A DNA stretch of 64,000 bases from positions 121,875-185,874 of the forward strand of contig JAGTRW010000001.1 of the NCBI GenBank assembly GCA_018262095.1, written 5' to 3'. The number at the start of each line of letters is the position of its first letter. Positions within the stretch are counted from its first letter, which is position 1. The notes under the pieces are model-generated. The model was not told the origin of the DNA. It ran no database searches and was given only the letters and a program-made list of their open reading frames with translations. Source of the stretch: Pseudomonadota bacterium. Lineage in GTDB: Bacteria > Pseudomonadota > Gammaproteobacteria > Burkholderiales > Rhodocyclaceae. This document shows positions 19,009 to 27,417 of this stretch, piece by piece. A program made the position numbers and the translations under genes.

Positions 19009-19953
19009 ATGACAGAAGGAAACAAAGCCATGCCGCTGAACCGAAACAACTGGCCGATCGCCGCGGCGATGATCAACTTCCCCGGCGTTCTGCCCGATGG
19101 CAGCCTGGTCCAGGAACAGTCGGTCGACCAATGGGCGGCGACGCTGCAACAGGTCGTCGACGCGGGCTTTACCGAACTCGACCCGACCGACAGCTGGCTG
19201 CGCGTCGCCGACCTCTCGCCGGCTCGCCTGCGCGAGTTCCAGTATCTGGTCAAGACGCTTGGCCTGACGGTTCCCGCGATCTCGACGACACGGCGTTCCA
19301 GCGTGATTGATCCGGTCCATGGCGATGAGTATCTGGCCTACAACCACCGGGTCATCGATACCGCCGCCGAAATCGGCGCCAAGGCGGTGAGCTTCGGCTT
19401 GTTCGGGCAACTCACCGAACAACAGGCAAAGCAACTCTGGTTCTGGACCGCTCAAGGGGTGAAGAACCCGGACGACCCGGCAACCTACCAGAAAGCCGTA
19501 AGCCGCATCCGCGAACTGGGCAAGCACGCTGCTGAATATGGCATCGAGGTTTCGCTCGAAATGTACGAAGACACCTACATCGGCACCGCCGACGGCGCGG
19601 TCCGCTTCGTCGCCGACGTCGACGTTCCGTCGGTCGGGATCAACGCCGACCTCGGCAACCTCCAGCGACTGCACCGTCCGGTCGAGCACTGGCTGGCGAT
19701 GGTCGAGAAGGTCGTTCCCTACGCCAAGTACTGGCACGTCAAGAACTACATGCGCGTCGAGGACCCGACCAAGGATCTGATCTGTTCGTACCCGACTTCG
19801 CTGGCGCTGGGAATCATCAACTACCGTGTCGCCGTTCAGAAGGCGATCGCCGCTGGCTTCAAGAGCGCTTTCCTGTGCGAGCACTACGGCGGCGACGGCC
19901 TCTCGGTGTGCGCGATGAACCGCGACTACCTGCGAACGATCCTGCCGCGCTGA
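19009..19953 (+). CDS. Sugar isomerase/epimerase, xylose-isomerase-like TIM barrel
   Basis: 314 residues; a second ATG eight codons in (19030) is an alternative start. The pattern VSLEMYEDTYIGTADGAVRF, VGINADLGNLQRLHRP, YWHVKNYM and FLCEHYGGDGL supplies the spaced Glu, Asp, His and Glu metal ligands of AP-endonuclease-family-2 barrels. These interconvert or isomerise sugars and sugar acids with a divalent metal. It follows denD by 27 bases and is surely co-transcribed, so it probably acts on the oxidised sugar acid. I do not recognise a characterised orthologue. Confidence 0.75.
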   Translation: MTEGNKAMPLNRNNWPIAAAMINFPGVLPDGSLVQEQSVDQWAATLQQVVDAGFTELDPTDSWLRVADLSPARLREFQYLVKTLGLTVPAISTTRRSSVIDPVHGDEYLAYNHRVIDTAAEIGAKAVSFGLFGQLTEQQAKQLWFWTAQGVKNPDDPATYQKAVSRIRELGKHAAEYGIEVSLEMYEDTYIGTADGAVRFVADVDVPSVGINADLGNLQRLHRPVEHWLAMVEKVVPYAKYWHVKNYMRVEDPTKDLICSYPTSLALGIINYRVAVQKAIAAGFKSAFLCEHYGGDGLSVCAMNRDYLRTILPR

Positions 19954-20108
19954 TTGTTGTTCCACATCCGAGACGGCGACTGCTAGTCACGCCACTCCGG
20001 TCGTTCCCAGCGTCCTTCAGGATGTCCGGCCGAACGATCGGATTTGGCTGTGACTCAGGCAACCCGGCGAGGCGGCACTGGCCATCCCGGCGACACGTCT
20101 GCAAACGA

Positions 20109-21278
20109 CTAGGAATGCCTTTGAAGTCCAGCGCGCTCGTCAATCGAGCGAGCCGCCTTGATGATCCGGCACAGGCGCGCCGTTGCCGATTCGATCAGCA
20201 CGCTGGCGCCAGCCATGCATTCCTCGAGCGCCATCGGCTTGTCGCAAATGCTCAGCACGGCATCGATGCCTTGCGCCAAGACCTCGTCAGCGCCTTCGCC
20301 GAGGCTGCCGGACAGACAGAAGACCGGCACCGCGAAGCGTTTGGCGACCTTCGCCACGCCAACCGGCGCCTTGCCGAACGCCGTCTGGAAATCGGTTCGC
20401 CCTTCGCCGGTGACGACGAACGCGGCGTCCTTGACCAAGTCGGAAAAACCGACTGCGGCAAGAACGATTTCGACGCCGGGCTTTAGTTGCGCGTTGGTGA
20501 AGAACAGCAATCCGGCACCGAGGCCACCCGCGGCGCCCGCGCCCGGCCGCTCGGCGACGTCGCGCCCGGTCGCTTGGCGAGCGAGCGCGGCAAAATGCCG
20601 CAGTGCGCTGTCGAGCTCGCCAACCATCGGCATCGTCGCGCCTTTCTGCGGGCCGAACACCGCCGATGCGCCTCGCAGGCCACAGAGCGGGTTGTCGACG
20701 TCACAGGCGATGATGATTTCGGTGTCGCGCAGCCGCGCGTCGATTCCGTCGACGCGAATCTGCTGCAATTCGGCGAGCGCGGCGCCGCCCTCGGGCAATT
20801 CCTGCCCATGAATATCGGTGAAGCGCACGCCGAGCGCGCGCGCCATGCCGGCACCACCGTCGTTGCTCGCGCTGCCGCCGATGCCGATGATGATCTTGCG
20901 CAGCCCGGCGTCGAGCGCAGCCAGAATGAGCTCTCCGGTACCGTAGCTGGTCGTAATCCTGGGGTTCCTCTTTGCCGCCGGCACGAGCGGGAGTCCGGAA
21001 GCGGCGGCCATTTCGATCACCGCCGTCTGGCCGTCACCGAGCACCCCCCATTGAGCCATAATGCGCCTGCCCAAAGGATCGCTCACTTCGCTCTGCTGCA
21101 AACAACCGCGGGTGGCGGCAACCAGCGCCTCGACGGTTCCTTCGCCGCCGTCGGCGATCGGGATGGTGCACACTTCGGCGTCCGGGAAGACCTTGCCGAC
21201 CCCATGCACCATGGCCTGCGCGACGCCAAGTGCCGAGAGACTTCCCTTGTATGAATCCGGCGCGACGACAATCCGCAC
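20109..21278 (-). CDS. garK: Glycerate 2-kinase (GarK/GlxK family)
   Basis: 389 residues from GTG 21278 with an excellent AGGAGGAATT ribosome site. MRIVVAPDSYKGSLSALGVAQAM, IPIADGGEGTVEAL, IGIGGSASNDGGAGMA and VTGEGRTDFQTAFGKAPVGVAK are the family signatures. It phosphorylates D-glycerate with ATP to 2-phosphoglycerate, feeding lower glycolysis. It is the last gene of the minus-strand sugar-acid cluster and receives glycerate from the GarR-type reductase encoded upstream. The C-terminus extends about 15 residues beyond common GarK. Confidence 0.93.
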   Translation of the reverse strand: MRIVVAPDSYKGSLSALGVAQAMVHGVGKVFPDAEVCTIPIADGGEGTVEALVAATRGCLQQSEVSDPLGRRIMAQWGVLGDGQTAVIEMAAASGLPLVPAAKRNPRITTSYGTGELILAALDAGLRKIIIGIGGSASNDGGAGMARALGVRFTDIHGQELPEGGAALAELQQIRVDGIDARLRDTEIIIACDVDNPLCGLRGASAVFGPQKGATMPMVGELDSALRHFAALARQATGRDVAERPGAGAAGGLGAGLLFFTNAQLKPGVEIVLAAVGFSDLVKDAAFVVTGEGRTDFQTAFGKAPVGVAKVAKRFAVPVFCLSGSLGEGADEVLAQGIDAVLSICDKPMALEECMAGASVLIESATARLCRIIKAARSIDERAGLQRHS

Positions 21279-21356
21279 GGCAATTCCTCCTGCTGAATTT
21301 GCAATTTCCGTCGAAAGCGAACGACCGGCGCGAACGCCCGTCGTTTCGCCGCATCC

Positions 21357-22304
21357 TTACTGCTTGCGCGTCAACACTTTTTGCGCACGCGCGACGATAT
21401 TGGCCGCCGACAGCCCGTACTTGGCGAGCAGCTTTTCATAGTCGCCCGACTCGGTAAAGGTGTCTTCGATACCGACGAATTCAATCGGCACCGGACATTC
21501 GCTGACCAGCACCTCGGCCACCGCACTGCCCAGGCCGCCGAAGACATTGTGTTCCTCTGCGGTGACGATGGCGCCGGTCTCGCGCGCGCAGGCGATCAGC
21601 AGCTCGCGGTCGATCGGCTTGATGGTGTGGATATTGACGACGCGCGCGAGGATTCCCTTGGCCGCCAGAATCTGCGCGGCTTCGAGTGCCTTGATCAGCA
21701 TGTAGCCGGTGGCGACGATGGTCAGATCGCTGCCATCGACCAGCGTCACGCCCCTGCCGATCTCGAACTTGTAGCTCGCCTTGTCGAACACCACCGGCAC
21801 TTCGGCGCGGCTTAGCCGCAGATAGACCGGGCCCTTGAATTGCGCCGCAGCACGTGTCGCCAGTTCGGCCTCGACCGGGTCGGAGATCGAGACCACCGTC
21901 ATGTTCGGCAGCGAGCGCATGAACGCAATGTCGGCGATCGCATGGTGGCTGGCGCCGTCGTACGAATCGGAGAGGCCGGCGTACGTTCCGGCGAGCTTGA
22001 CGTTGAGCTTGGTGTAGGCGATCAGGCTGCGCACCGGGTCGGCGCCACGCAGCACCATGAACGCGGCAAAGGTATTGACGAAGGGAATCTTTCCGGTCGT
22101 CGCCAGGCCGGCAGCGATGGCGACCATGTTCGCCTCGGCGACGCCGACGTTGAAATAGCGGTTGGGAAATTCCTTGCCGAAGACGATGCTCTTGCTCGAA
22201 CTGCCGACGTCGGCGTCGAGCGCGACGATGTTCTTGTTCTCGCGGCCCAGTTGCGCCAGCGTGTCGCCATAGACGTCGCGGATGGCCTTTTTCACCGTAG
22301 TCAT
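21357..22304 (-). CDS. Transketolase, C-terminal subunit (two-subunit type)
   Basis: 315 residues covering only the pyrimidine-binding and C-terminal domains. GVAEANMVAIAAGLATTGKIPFVNTFA holds the Glu that activates thiamine diphosphate. DGASHHAIADIAFMRSLPNM and DLTIVATGYMLIKALEAA follow. Translation is coupled to the N-terminal subunit by an ATGA overlap. In other bacteria such split enzymes serve special sugar pathways (apulose-4-phosphate and sulfosugar transketolases are split); here the neighbours suggest a hydroxypyruvate or tetrulose donor, which is inference. A full-length transketolase also exists at the left edge. Confidence 0.92.
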   Translation of the reverse strand: MTTVKKAIRDVYGDTLAQLGRENKNIVALDADVGSSSKSIVFGKEFPNRYFNVGVAEANMVAIAAGLATTGKIPFVNTFAAFMVLRGADPVRSLIAYTKLNVKLAGTYAGLSDSYDGASHHAIADIAFMRSLPNMTVVSISDPVEAELATRAAAQFKGPVYLRLSRAEVPVVFDKASYKFEIGRGVTLVDGSDLTIVATGYMLIKALEAAQILAAKGILARVVNIHTIKPIDRELLIACARETGAIVTAEEHNVFGGLGSAVAEVLVSECPVPIEFVGIEDTFTESGDYEKLLAKYGLSAANIVARAQKVLTRKQ

Positions 22305-23134
22305 ACGTTCACCCCCAGTTCATTCATTGCACTGACATATTCGTTCTGACTGATCGGCTTGCCGTGCCAGGCGCTCTTGCCCTCCATGAACGACACACCC
22401 TTGCCCTTGACCGTCTTGGCGATAATCACGCTCGGCTGGCCCTTGACGGTCTTGGCCAGATCGATGGCGGCGCTGATTTCCTCGACGAGGTGGCCGTCGA
22501 TGCTGATCACATTCCAGCCGAAGGCCCGCCATTTGGCGGCGATATCGCCCATCGGCATGATCTCGTCGACGGTGCCGTCAAGCTGAACACCGTTGTTGTC
22601 GACGATCACCGTGAGGTTGTCGGCCTTGAACTTCGACGCCGACATCGCGGCTTCCCAGACGATCCCTTCCTGCAACTCGCCGTCGCCCATCAGCACATAG
22701 GTGCGATAGTCGCGGCCATCGAGTTTGGCGCCCAGCGCCATCCCCAGCCCGGCCGGCAGCCCGAGCCCGAGCGGACCGGTCGACAATTCGACGCCGCAGG
22801 TCTTGAGCGCGCAGGGATGACCCTGAAGCCTGCTGTCGAGCTGGCGCAGCGAGGTGAGCTCGTCCTGCGGGAAGTAGCCCTTCTCGGCGAGGATCATGTA
22901 GAGCATCGGCGCCGCGTGCCCCTTGCCGAGAACGAAGCGATCGCGGTTCTCGTCCTTGGGATTGTTCGGATCGACGTTCAGCTTTTCGAAATACAGCGTC
23001 GTCATGATTTCGACCGACGACAACGATCCGCCCGGATGCCCGGTCTGGATGCCGTGAAGAAGCTTGATCAGGTCCTGCCGGAACTGCATGCAGAGCCGTT
23101 CAAGATTCTCCTTGCTCTTGGGCTTCAAACTCAT
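22301..23134 (-). CDS. Transketolase, N-terminal subunit (two-subunit type)
   Basis: 277 residues forming the diphosphate-binding domain. QTGHPGGSLSSVEIMTTLYF, GKGHAAPMLYMILAEKG and LSTGPLGLGLPAGLGMALGAKLDG are shared with transketolase. The ThDP motif reads MGDGELQEGIVWEAAMSASKFKADNLTVIVDNN (GDG...NN). AGGAGAG lies 5 bases before the ATG. A terminator-like hairpin separates it from the adh gene upstream, so this pair plus glycerate kinase may have its own transcript level. Confidence 0.92.
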   Translation of the reverse strand: MSLKPKSKENLERLCMQFRQDLIKLLHGIQTGHPGGSLSSVEIMTTLYFEKLNVDPNNPKDENRDRFVLGKGHAAPMLYMILAEKGYFPQDELTSLRQLDSRLQGHPCALKTCGVELSTGPLGLGLPAGLGMALGAKLDGRDYRTYVLMGDGELQEGIVWEAAMSASKFKADNLTVIVDNNGVQLDGTVDEIMPMGDIAAKWRAFGWNVISIDGHLVEEISAAIDLAKTVKGQPSVIIAKTVKGKGVSFMEGKSAWHGKPISQNEYVSAMNELGVNV

Positions 23135-23163
23135 CTAACTCTCCTGTCATCACTTCAAAAAAA

Positions 23164-23200
23164 AGCAAAAAAGGCCCCTTCGTGCCTGTCGCGCAGGCCT
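23164..23200 (-). terminator. Intrinsic terminator or attenuator between adh and the split transketolase
   Basis: On the minus strand AGGCC and GGCCT arms close a roughly 19-nt loop containing a small TGC/GCA stem, followed directly by a run of seven U and then more U. It sits in the 117-base gap after adh. It may end the hyi-to-adh transcript or lower expression of the tkt genes and glycerate kinase. Confidence 0.65.
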
Positions 23201-23251
23201 CTCTCAACCGTCGCGCCACCAGCAACGGTGGCCAGCGCCTTGGCCGAAAAA

Positions 23252-24277
23252 TTATTCCGAGACTTTGATGACTACCTTCATGACCGTGTCGGGGTGGCTG
23301 TCGATGTACGGATAGACCTCATCGACCTTCCTGATGTCAAAGTAGTCGCTGATCAGCGGCGCCGTGTCGATCGCCTTGCTGGCCATCAACTCGACCGCGC
23401 GTTCGAAGTCCTCGCGCACATACATCATGATCCCGAGCAGATCGACTTCGCGCCGCTGGAAAAGCGGCAGCTCGACTTCGACCGGTTCCTTGTAGTTGGC
23501 GACGATGACGATTTTCGACGAGCAACGCGCAGCGGCCACCGCTTCGTCGAAGATGGCCTTGCCGCCGGCGCAATCGATGATGATGTCTGCTTCGTCATCG
23601 CCGAATTGCTCGACGATCACGTCCTTGAGCTTGCGCCCGCGAGTATCGACGCAGGCGTGGATGCCACACTTATTGGCGATGTCGAGGCGGTTCTGGTTGA
23701 TGTCGGTGATCAACACCTTCCTGGCCCCGCTAGCGACGGCGACCTGCGCCACCAGATTGCCGATCGCTCCGGCACCGAGCACAACGACGTTGAGTCCCTC
23801 GATGTCGCCGCAGCGCCGGATCGCGCCGGTGGCGACGGCCGCCGGCTCGACCAGCGCGCCCTCGTCAAAGCTGATCGCTGCGGGCAGCAGCAGCACCTTC
23901 GACGCCGGCACCGGGAAGTACTCGGCGAACATCCCGCCGGTATGCACGCCGTACACCTTAAGGTTCTTGCACACGTTGTAATGTCCACCGCGGCACGGCG
24001 CGCATTCACCGCATACCACCTGCGGCTGGATCGTCACGCGGTCGCCGATTTTGAGCCCGGCGACCTTGGCGCCGACCTTGGCGATCACACCGGCGCCCTC
24101 GTGCCCTTGGACCACAGGGAACGTCATGTACTTGTGCTTGCCGTGGTAGATCTGGATATCGGAGCCGCAGACCCCGACGCGCTTCATCTGCACCAGCACC
24201 TCGTCGTCGCCAATTGCCGGAACGGGCAGTTCAAGGTAATCAACTTTGAACGCTTCCGGCATTCTTACTTGCAGCAT
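23252..24277 (-). CDS. Zinc-dependent medium-chain alcohol/polyol dehydrogenase
   Basis: 341 residues. Two adjacent ATGs (24280, 24277) follow TAGGGAG; the second has better spacing. The catalytic zinc set is VGVCGSDIQIYHG (Cys), GHEGAG (His-Glu) and the later region. The structural zinc site CGECAPCRGGHYNVC is complete. NAD binding is at VLGAGAIGNLVAQ, with VLITDINQNRLDIA giving an Asp that prefers NAD. It resembles threonine/sorbitol dehydrogenase relatives that oxidise secondary hydroxyls of polyols or sugar acids. It sits between dctM and the split transketolase, so it likely makes the keto substrate for that enzyme. Confidence 0.88.
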   Translation of the reverse strand: MLQVRMPEAFKVDYLELPVPAIGDDEVLVQMKRVGVCGSDIQIYHGKHKYMTFPVVQGHEGAGVIAKVGAKVAGLKIGDRVTIQPQVVCGECAPCRGGHYNVCKNLKVYGVHTGGMFAEYFPVPASKVLLLPAAISFDEGALVEPAAVATGAIRRCGDIEGLNVVVLGAGAIGNLVAQVAVASGARKVLITDINQNRLDIANKCGIHACVDTRGRKLKDVIVEQFGDDEADIIIDCAGGKAIFDEAVAAARCSSKIVIVANYKEPVEVELPLFQRREVDLLGIMMYVREDFERAVELMASKAIDTAPLISDYFDIRKVDEVYPYIDSHPDTVMKVVIKVSE

Positions 24278-24397
24278 CATGTTCTCCCTAGATTGAAAAA
24301 GCGGGACTGCCGGTGGACGTGGAGTCATCCGCGCCACAGGACTTTTCCGAATTACGCCATGCGCTTGCGCTTGCCGCAGGGCGCGATGGAAACCGCG

Positions 24398-25666
24398 TCA
24401 TTTGAAAACTCCGGGCAGCCACAGCGACATCCACGGAACGTAGGTAAGCACCGTCAACGCGAGGATCAGAACGATCAAATAGGGGATCACTTCGCGGACC
24501 ACGTCACCGAGGCCGACCTTGCCGATCGAACTCGCGACGAAGAGCAGCACGCCAACCGGCGGCGTCAGTTGGCCGATGGTCAGGTTGACCAACAGCACGA
24601 TGCCGAAGTGAACCAGATCGATATGGAACAGATTCAAGACCGGGATCAGGATCGGCACCAGGATGATCATGATCGCGATCGTCTCCATGAAGCAGCCGAG
24701 GATCATCAGCGCGACGTTAAGCATCAGCAGGATGACCCACGGCTTGTCTGTGGCTCGCACCAGTATCTCCGAAAGCAGTTGCGGCGCCTGCTCGATACCG
24801 AGAATCCAGCTGAACGGAGACGCCGCGGCGACGATCAGCAGGATCACCGCCGTCTCCTTGGCCGTCTGCAGCAGGATCTTCGGCACGTGGGACCAGTTCA
24901 GCGTACGGAAGATGACGACACCGACAATCAGCGAGTACATCGCCGCGACGCCGGCGATCTCGGTCGCGGTAAAGATTCCCAGGCGGAAACCGCCGAGGAT
25001 AAGCACCGGCATAAACAAGGCCCACGCCGCTTTGCGCGTCTCGCTGGCCAGCCTGCTCCAGGCAAAGGCCTGCTCCTTGGGAAACTGGCGCTTGTGCGCG
25101 ATATAGGCGGTCAGCAGCAGCATGGCCAGCCCCATCAGCAGACCGGGAAGGACCCCGGCCCAGAACAGGTCACCAAGCGAGATATTGGCCTGCCAGGCAT
25201 AGACCACCATCAGGATCGACGGCGGAATGATCGGGCCGAGCGTCGCGCAAGCAGCGCAGACCGCCGCGCCAAAACTCGCGCCGTAGCCCGACTTGGCGAG
25301 TTGCGGAATGAACACCCGTGAGGTGGCCGCGCAATCGGCGACCGACGAACCAGAAATTCCGGCCATGAAGATATTGCCGACGATCGCGGTGTGCGCCATT
25401 CCGCCGCGAATATGGCCGACAAAAGCCCGCGTAAACCCGAACAGACGTTCGCTGATTCCCGATTCGTTCATCAGCGACCCCGCCAGTGTGAACAAGGGAA
25501 TGGCAAGCAAAGGAAAGGACTGCACGCCGGTCACCACGCGCTGCGCGACGACCGACATCGGAATACCTTCCCAGCCGACGAACAGCAGCGAAGCGCCCAT
25601 CATCGCCAGCGCAATCGGCAAGCCAATCGCCAGCAGCACGGCAAAGGAAACGAGCAGAAGAGTCAT
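24398..25666 (-). CDS. dctM: TRAP transporter large permease (DctM), second system
   Basis: 422 residues from ATG 25666, which overlaps the dctQ stop as ATGA. The track start in dctQ is rejected. About 12 membrane segments, with SFPLLAIPLFTLAGSLMNESGI, SGSSVADCAATSRVFIP, LGPIIPPSILMVVYAW and LTIGQLTPPVGVLLFVA as DctM landmarks. It is closer to the SiaQM/YiaN-type sugar-acid TRAP group than the first dctM, judging by DctP and context. Probable substrate: a sugar acid or polyol-derived acid processed by the neighbouring dehydrogenase, transketolase, isomerase and reductase. Confidence 0.95.
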   Translation of the reverse strand: MTLLLVSFAVLLAIGLPIALAMMGASLLFVGWEGIPMSVVAQRVVTGVQSFPLLAIPLFTLAGSLMNESGISERLFGFTRAFVGHIRGGMAHTAIVGNIFMAGISGSSVADCAATSRVFIPQLAKSGYGASFGAAVCAACATLGPIIPPSILMVVYAWQANISLGDLFWAGVLPGLLMGLAMLLLTAYIAHKRQFPKEQAFAWSRLASETRKAAWALFMPVLILGGFRLGIFTATEIAGVAAMYSLIVGVVIFRTLNWSHVPKILLQTAKETAVILLIVAAASPFSWILGIEQAPQLLSEILVRATDKPWVILLMLNVALMILGCFMETIAIMIILVPILIPVLNLFHIDLVHFGIVLLVNLTIGQLTPPVGVLLFVASSIGKVGLGDVVREVIPYLIVLILALTVLTYVPWMSLWLPGVFK

Positions 25667-26199
25667 TGCACGCCCCCCTCTTTCATCACCAGAGCTTCGG
25701 TTTCGCCGCGAAACACTGGCGCTGCGCCCTGATCCATCCAGATCCTGAGCGCATGAACGAGCATCAGTAGCAGGCCGACCGGCATCGCGGCGACGAACCA
25801 CGCCTTCGAAACACGCAGCATCGGCGATTCGACGACCAGCTCCTGGAGCACCTGTTCATAGCACCCCCAGATCATCGTGACCATGATCGCGATGCCGATC
25901 ACCAGCGTCACCGTGTTGAGCCAGCAGAATTTCGGCATGCGGAAAACCGGCGCCATGACGTCGATGCGGATATGCATCTGCGACCTGACCGCCGCCGCCG
26001 CCCCCAAAAATACCATCCAGGTCAACAGACCGACGATCAGTTCCTCACCCCAGGTCAGCGGATTGTTGAAAACGTAACGCAACACCACGGCGAGAATCAC
26101 CAACGCGGCGATCAGTCCGTGGATCACGATAACGGTAATGTCTTCGAACTTGCCGATAACGTCATCTAGGCGGCCGAATATCTTGCGAAAATCACCCAT
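25663..26199 (-). CDS. dctQ: TRAP transporter small permease (DctQ), second system
   Basis: 178 residues with four hydrophobic helices. LTWGEELIVGLLTWMVFLGAAAAVRSQMHIRIDV is the characteristic DctQ core. Coupled to dctM by overlapping stop and start. It lies 122 bases after dctP, and that gap is filled by two stem-loops, so membrane subunits are probably made at lower level than the binding protein. Confidence 0.93.
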   Translation of the reverse strand: MGDFRKIFGRLDDVIGKFEDITVIVIHGLIAALVILAVVLRYVFNNPLTWGEELIVGLLTWMVFLGAAAAVRSQMHIRIDVMAPVFRMPKFCWLNTVTLVIGIAIMVTMIWGCYEQVLQELVVESPMLRVSKAWFVAAMPVGLLLMLVHALRIWMDQGAAPVFRGETEALVMKEGGVQ

Positions 26200-26243
26200 A
26201 GGTGTCCCCCGAAAAGGTCTGAGTAAGGCGGAGTATTTTTGCG

Positions 26244-26317
26244 AGCCGGGTCATTCCCGGCCACGCCCGGAATGACGGCTCTATTGAGCGCAGCCCCTTG
26301 GTCCGGGGTCTGCGCTC
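26244..26317 (-). promoter_or_regulatory. Two stem-loops between dctP and dctQ
   Basis: First hairpin: GTCATTCC (26250-26257) with GGAATGAC (26269-26276), extended by AGCC/GGCT. Second: GAGCGCAG (26286-26293) with CTGCGCTC (26310-26317), extended inward by CCCC/GGGG with one bulge. Neither has a U-tract. Such intercistronic hairpins typically protect the 3' end of an abundant binding-protein message. The first resembles REP-like intergenic repeats. Confidence 0.6.
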
Positions 26318-26321
26318 CCCA

Positions 26322-27341
26322 CTACTTCGTTGCCGCGACCGCGGCGCGGATGCGCTGCAGGTTGTCAACGCCCCAGCGCGACTCCAGACTCTTGTAGGCT
26401 GGGGCCATTTTGGCGGCGAACGCGGCGCGGTCGGGGTTATCGACGATCGCCGTCTTGCCGGTCTTGCGGATCTCTTCGAGCATGCTCGCTTCGCGCTCCT
26501 GCTGCACCTTTGAATTCTTGTCGGAGAGGGTCGCAATCTCCTCGAACAAGACTTTCTGCAATTCGGGCGACAATTTTCCGAGCGATCGCTTGTTGATGAT
26601 CACCGTGTTGTTCTGCAGCATGTGGCGGGTCATCGACAGGTGCGCCTGAACTTCATAGAACTTGCGCGTATAGATCGTCGGGATCGGATTCTCCTGGCCG
26701 TCGACGACCTTCATCTGCAGCGCCATATAGACTTCGCCAAAGGGGATCGGCGTCGGCGAAGCGCCCATGGCCTTGATCATTTCGACCCAGACGGGCGATT
26801 CGGGAACGCGGATCTTCATCCCGGCCATGTCTTCGGGCGTGTTGACGGCCTTGTTGCCGGTGGTCAGATTGCGCCAGCCCCAATACCAGATTTTCGACAG
26901 CATCAGCACGTTGTGCTTGGCCGCCAGTTCGTCGAAGATCGGCTGAAATGCCGGGCCGCTGATGACCTTCTGTGCCTGCGCCCAGTCTGCCCACAGGAAG
27001 GGCGCGCTGGCGATTTCGAGCGCCGGCGCGAGATTAGACAGCGCGGCCATCGACGGTGACGAAATGTCGAGCGCACCGGACTTGACCTGCTGAATGAGGT
27101 CGACTTCCTTGCCCAGTTGTTCGGCCGGAAAAACCTTGATGATGACCTCGCCCTTGCTGCGCTGCCCGACCTTGTCGGCGAACTCCTGGTAGAGTTCGGT
27201 GGCCAGTTCGCCGGTGTTATTGACGTGACCGAAGCGCAACGTCGTCGCCGCCGTAGCGACGCTCGATGCCAGCGTGAAAGCAGCGATCACCGACGCCGCC
27301 AGAGTCGACGCAAGGATTTTTTTTGTGGTGAGACGAAGCAT
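26322..27341 (-). CDS. dctP: TRAP transporter substrate-binding protein (DctP), second system
   Basis: 339 residues. The N-terminus (LRLTTKKILASTLAASVIAA, then SVATAATT) is a signal peptide, so the protein is periplasmic. Core: LRFGHVNNTGELATELYQEFAD, FPAEQLGKEVDLIQQVKSGALDI, MKIRVPESPVWVEMIKAMGASPTPIPFGEVYMALQMKVVDGQENP. The Arg in KIRVPES binds a carboxylate, and the PIPFGEVYMALQ motif is typical of sugar-acid-binding members. GGGGGTTAAAA precedes the ATG. Third gene of the hyi operon. Ligand not known. Confidence 0.94.
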   Translation of the reverse strand: MLRLTTKKILASTLAASVIAAFTLASSVATAATTLRFGHVNNTGELATELYQEFADKVGQRSKGEVIIKVFPAEQLGKEVDLIQQVKSGALDISSPSMAALSNLAPALEIASAPFLWADWAQAQKVISGPAFQPIFDELAAKHNVLMLSKIWYWGWRNLTTGNKAVNTPEDMAGMKIRVPESPVWVEMIKAMGASPTPIPFGEVYMALQMKVVDGQENPIPTIYTRKFYEVQAHLSMTRHMLQNNTVIINKRSLGKLSPELQKVLFEEIATLSDKNSKVQQEREASMLEEIRKTGKTAIVDNPDRAAFAAKMAPAYKSLESRWGVDNLQRIRAAVAATK

Positions 27342-27417
27342 TTTTAACCCCCTGTTATATGAAGCATTAAGTTACGTTCTCAGACTTGCCCTATGGTGGC
27401 GAGCTACCCACCCCCGC

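Noticed and set aside
18610-19965. 451-residue minus-strand ORF
   Set aside because: Covers denD and the isomerase in antisense; both plus-strand genes have ribosome sites and family motifs.
22364-25321. 985-residue plus-strand ORF, the longest in the track
   Set aside because: It lies antisense to the split transketolase, Zn dehydrogenase and dctM, all with clear family motifs. Its own translation is Arg/His/Asp-rich low-complexity text with no domain, as expected from the complement of GC-rich codons.
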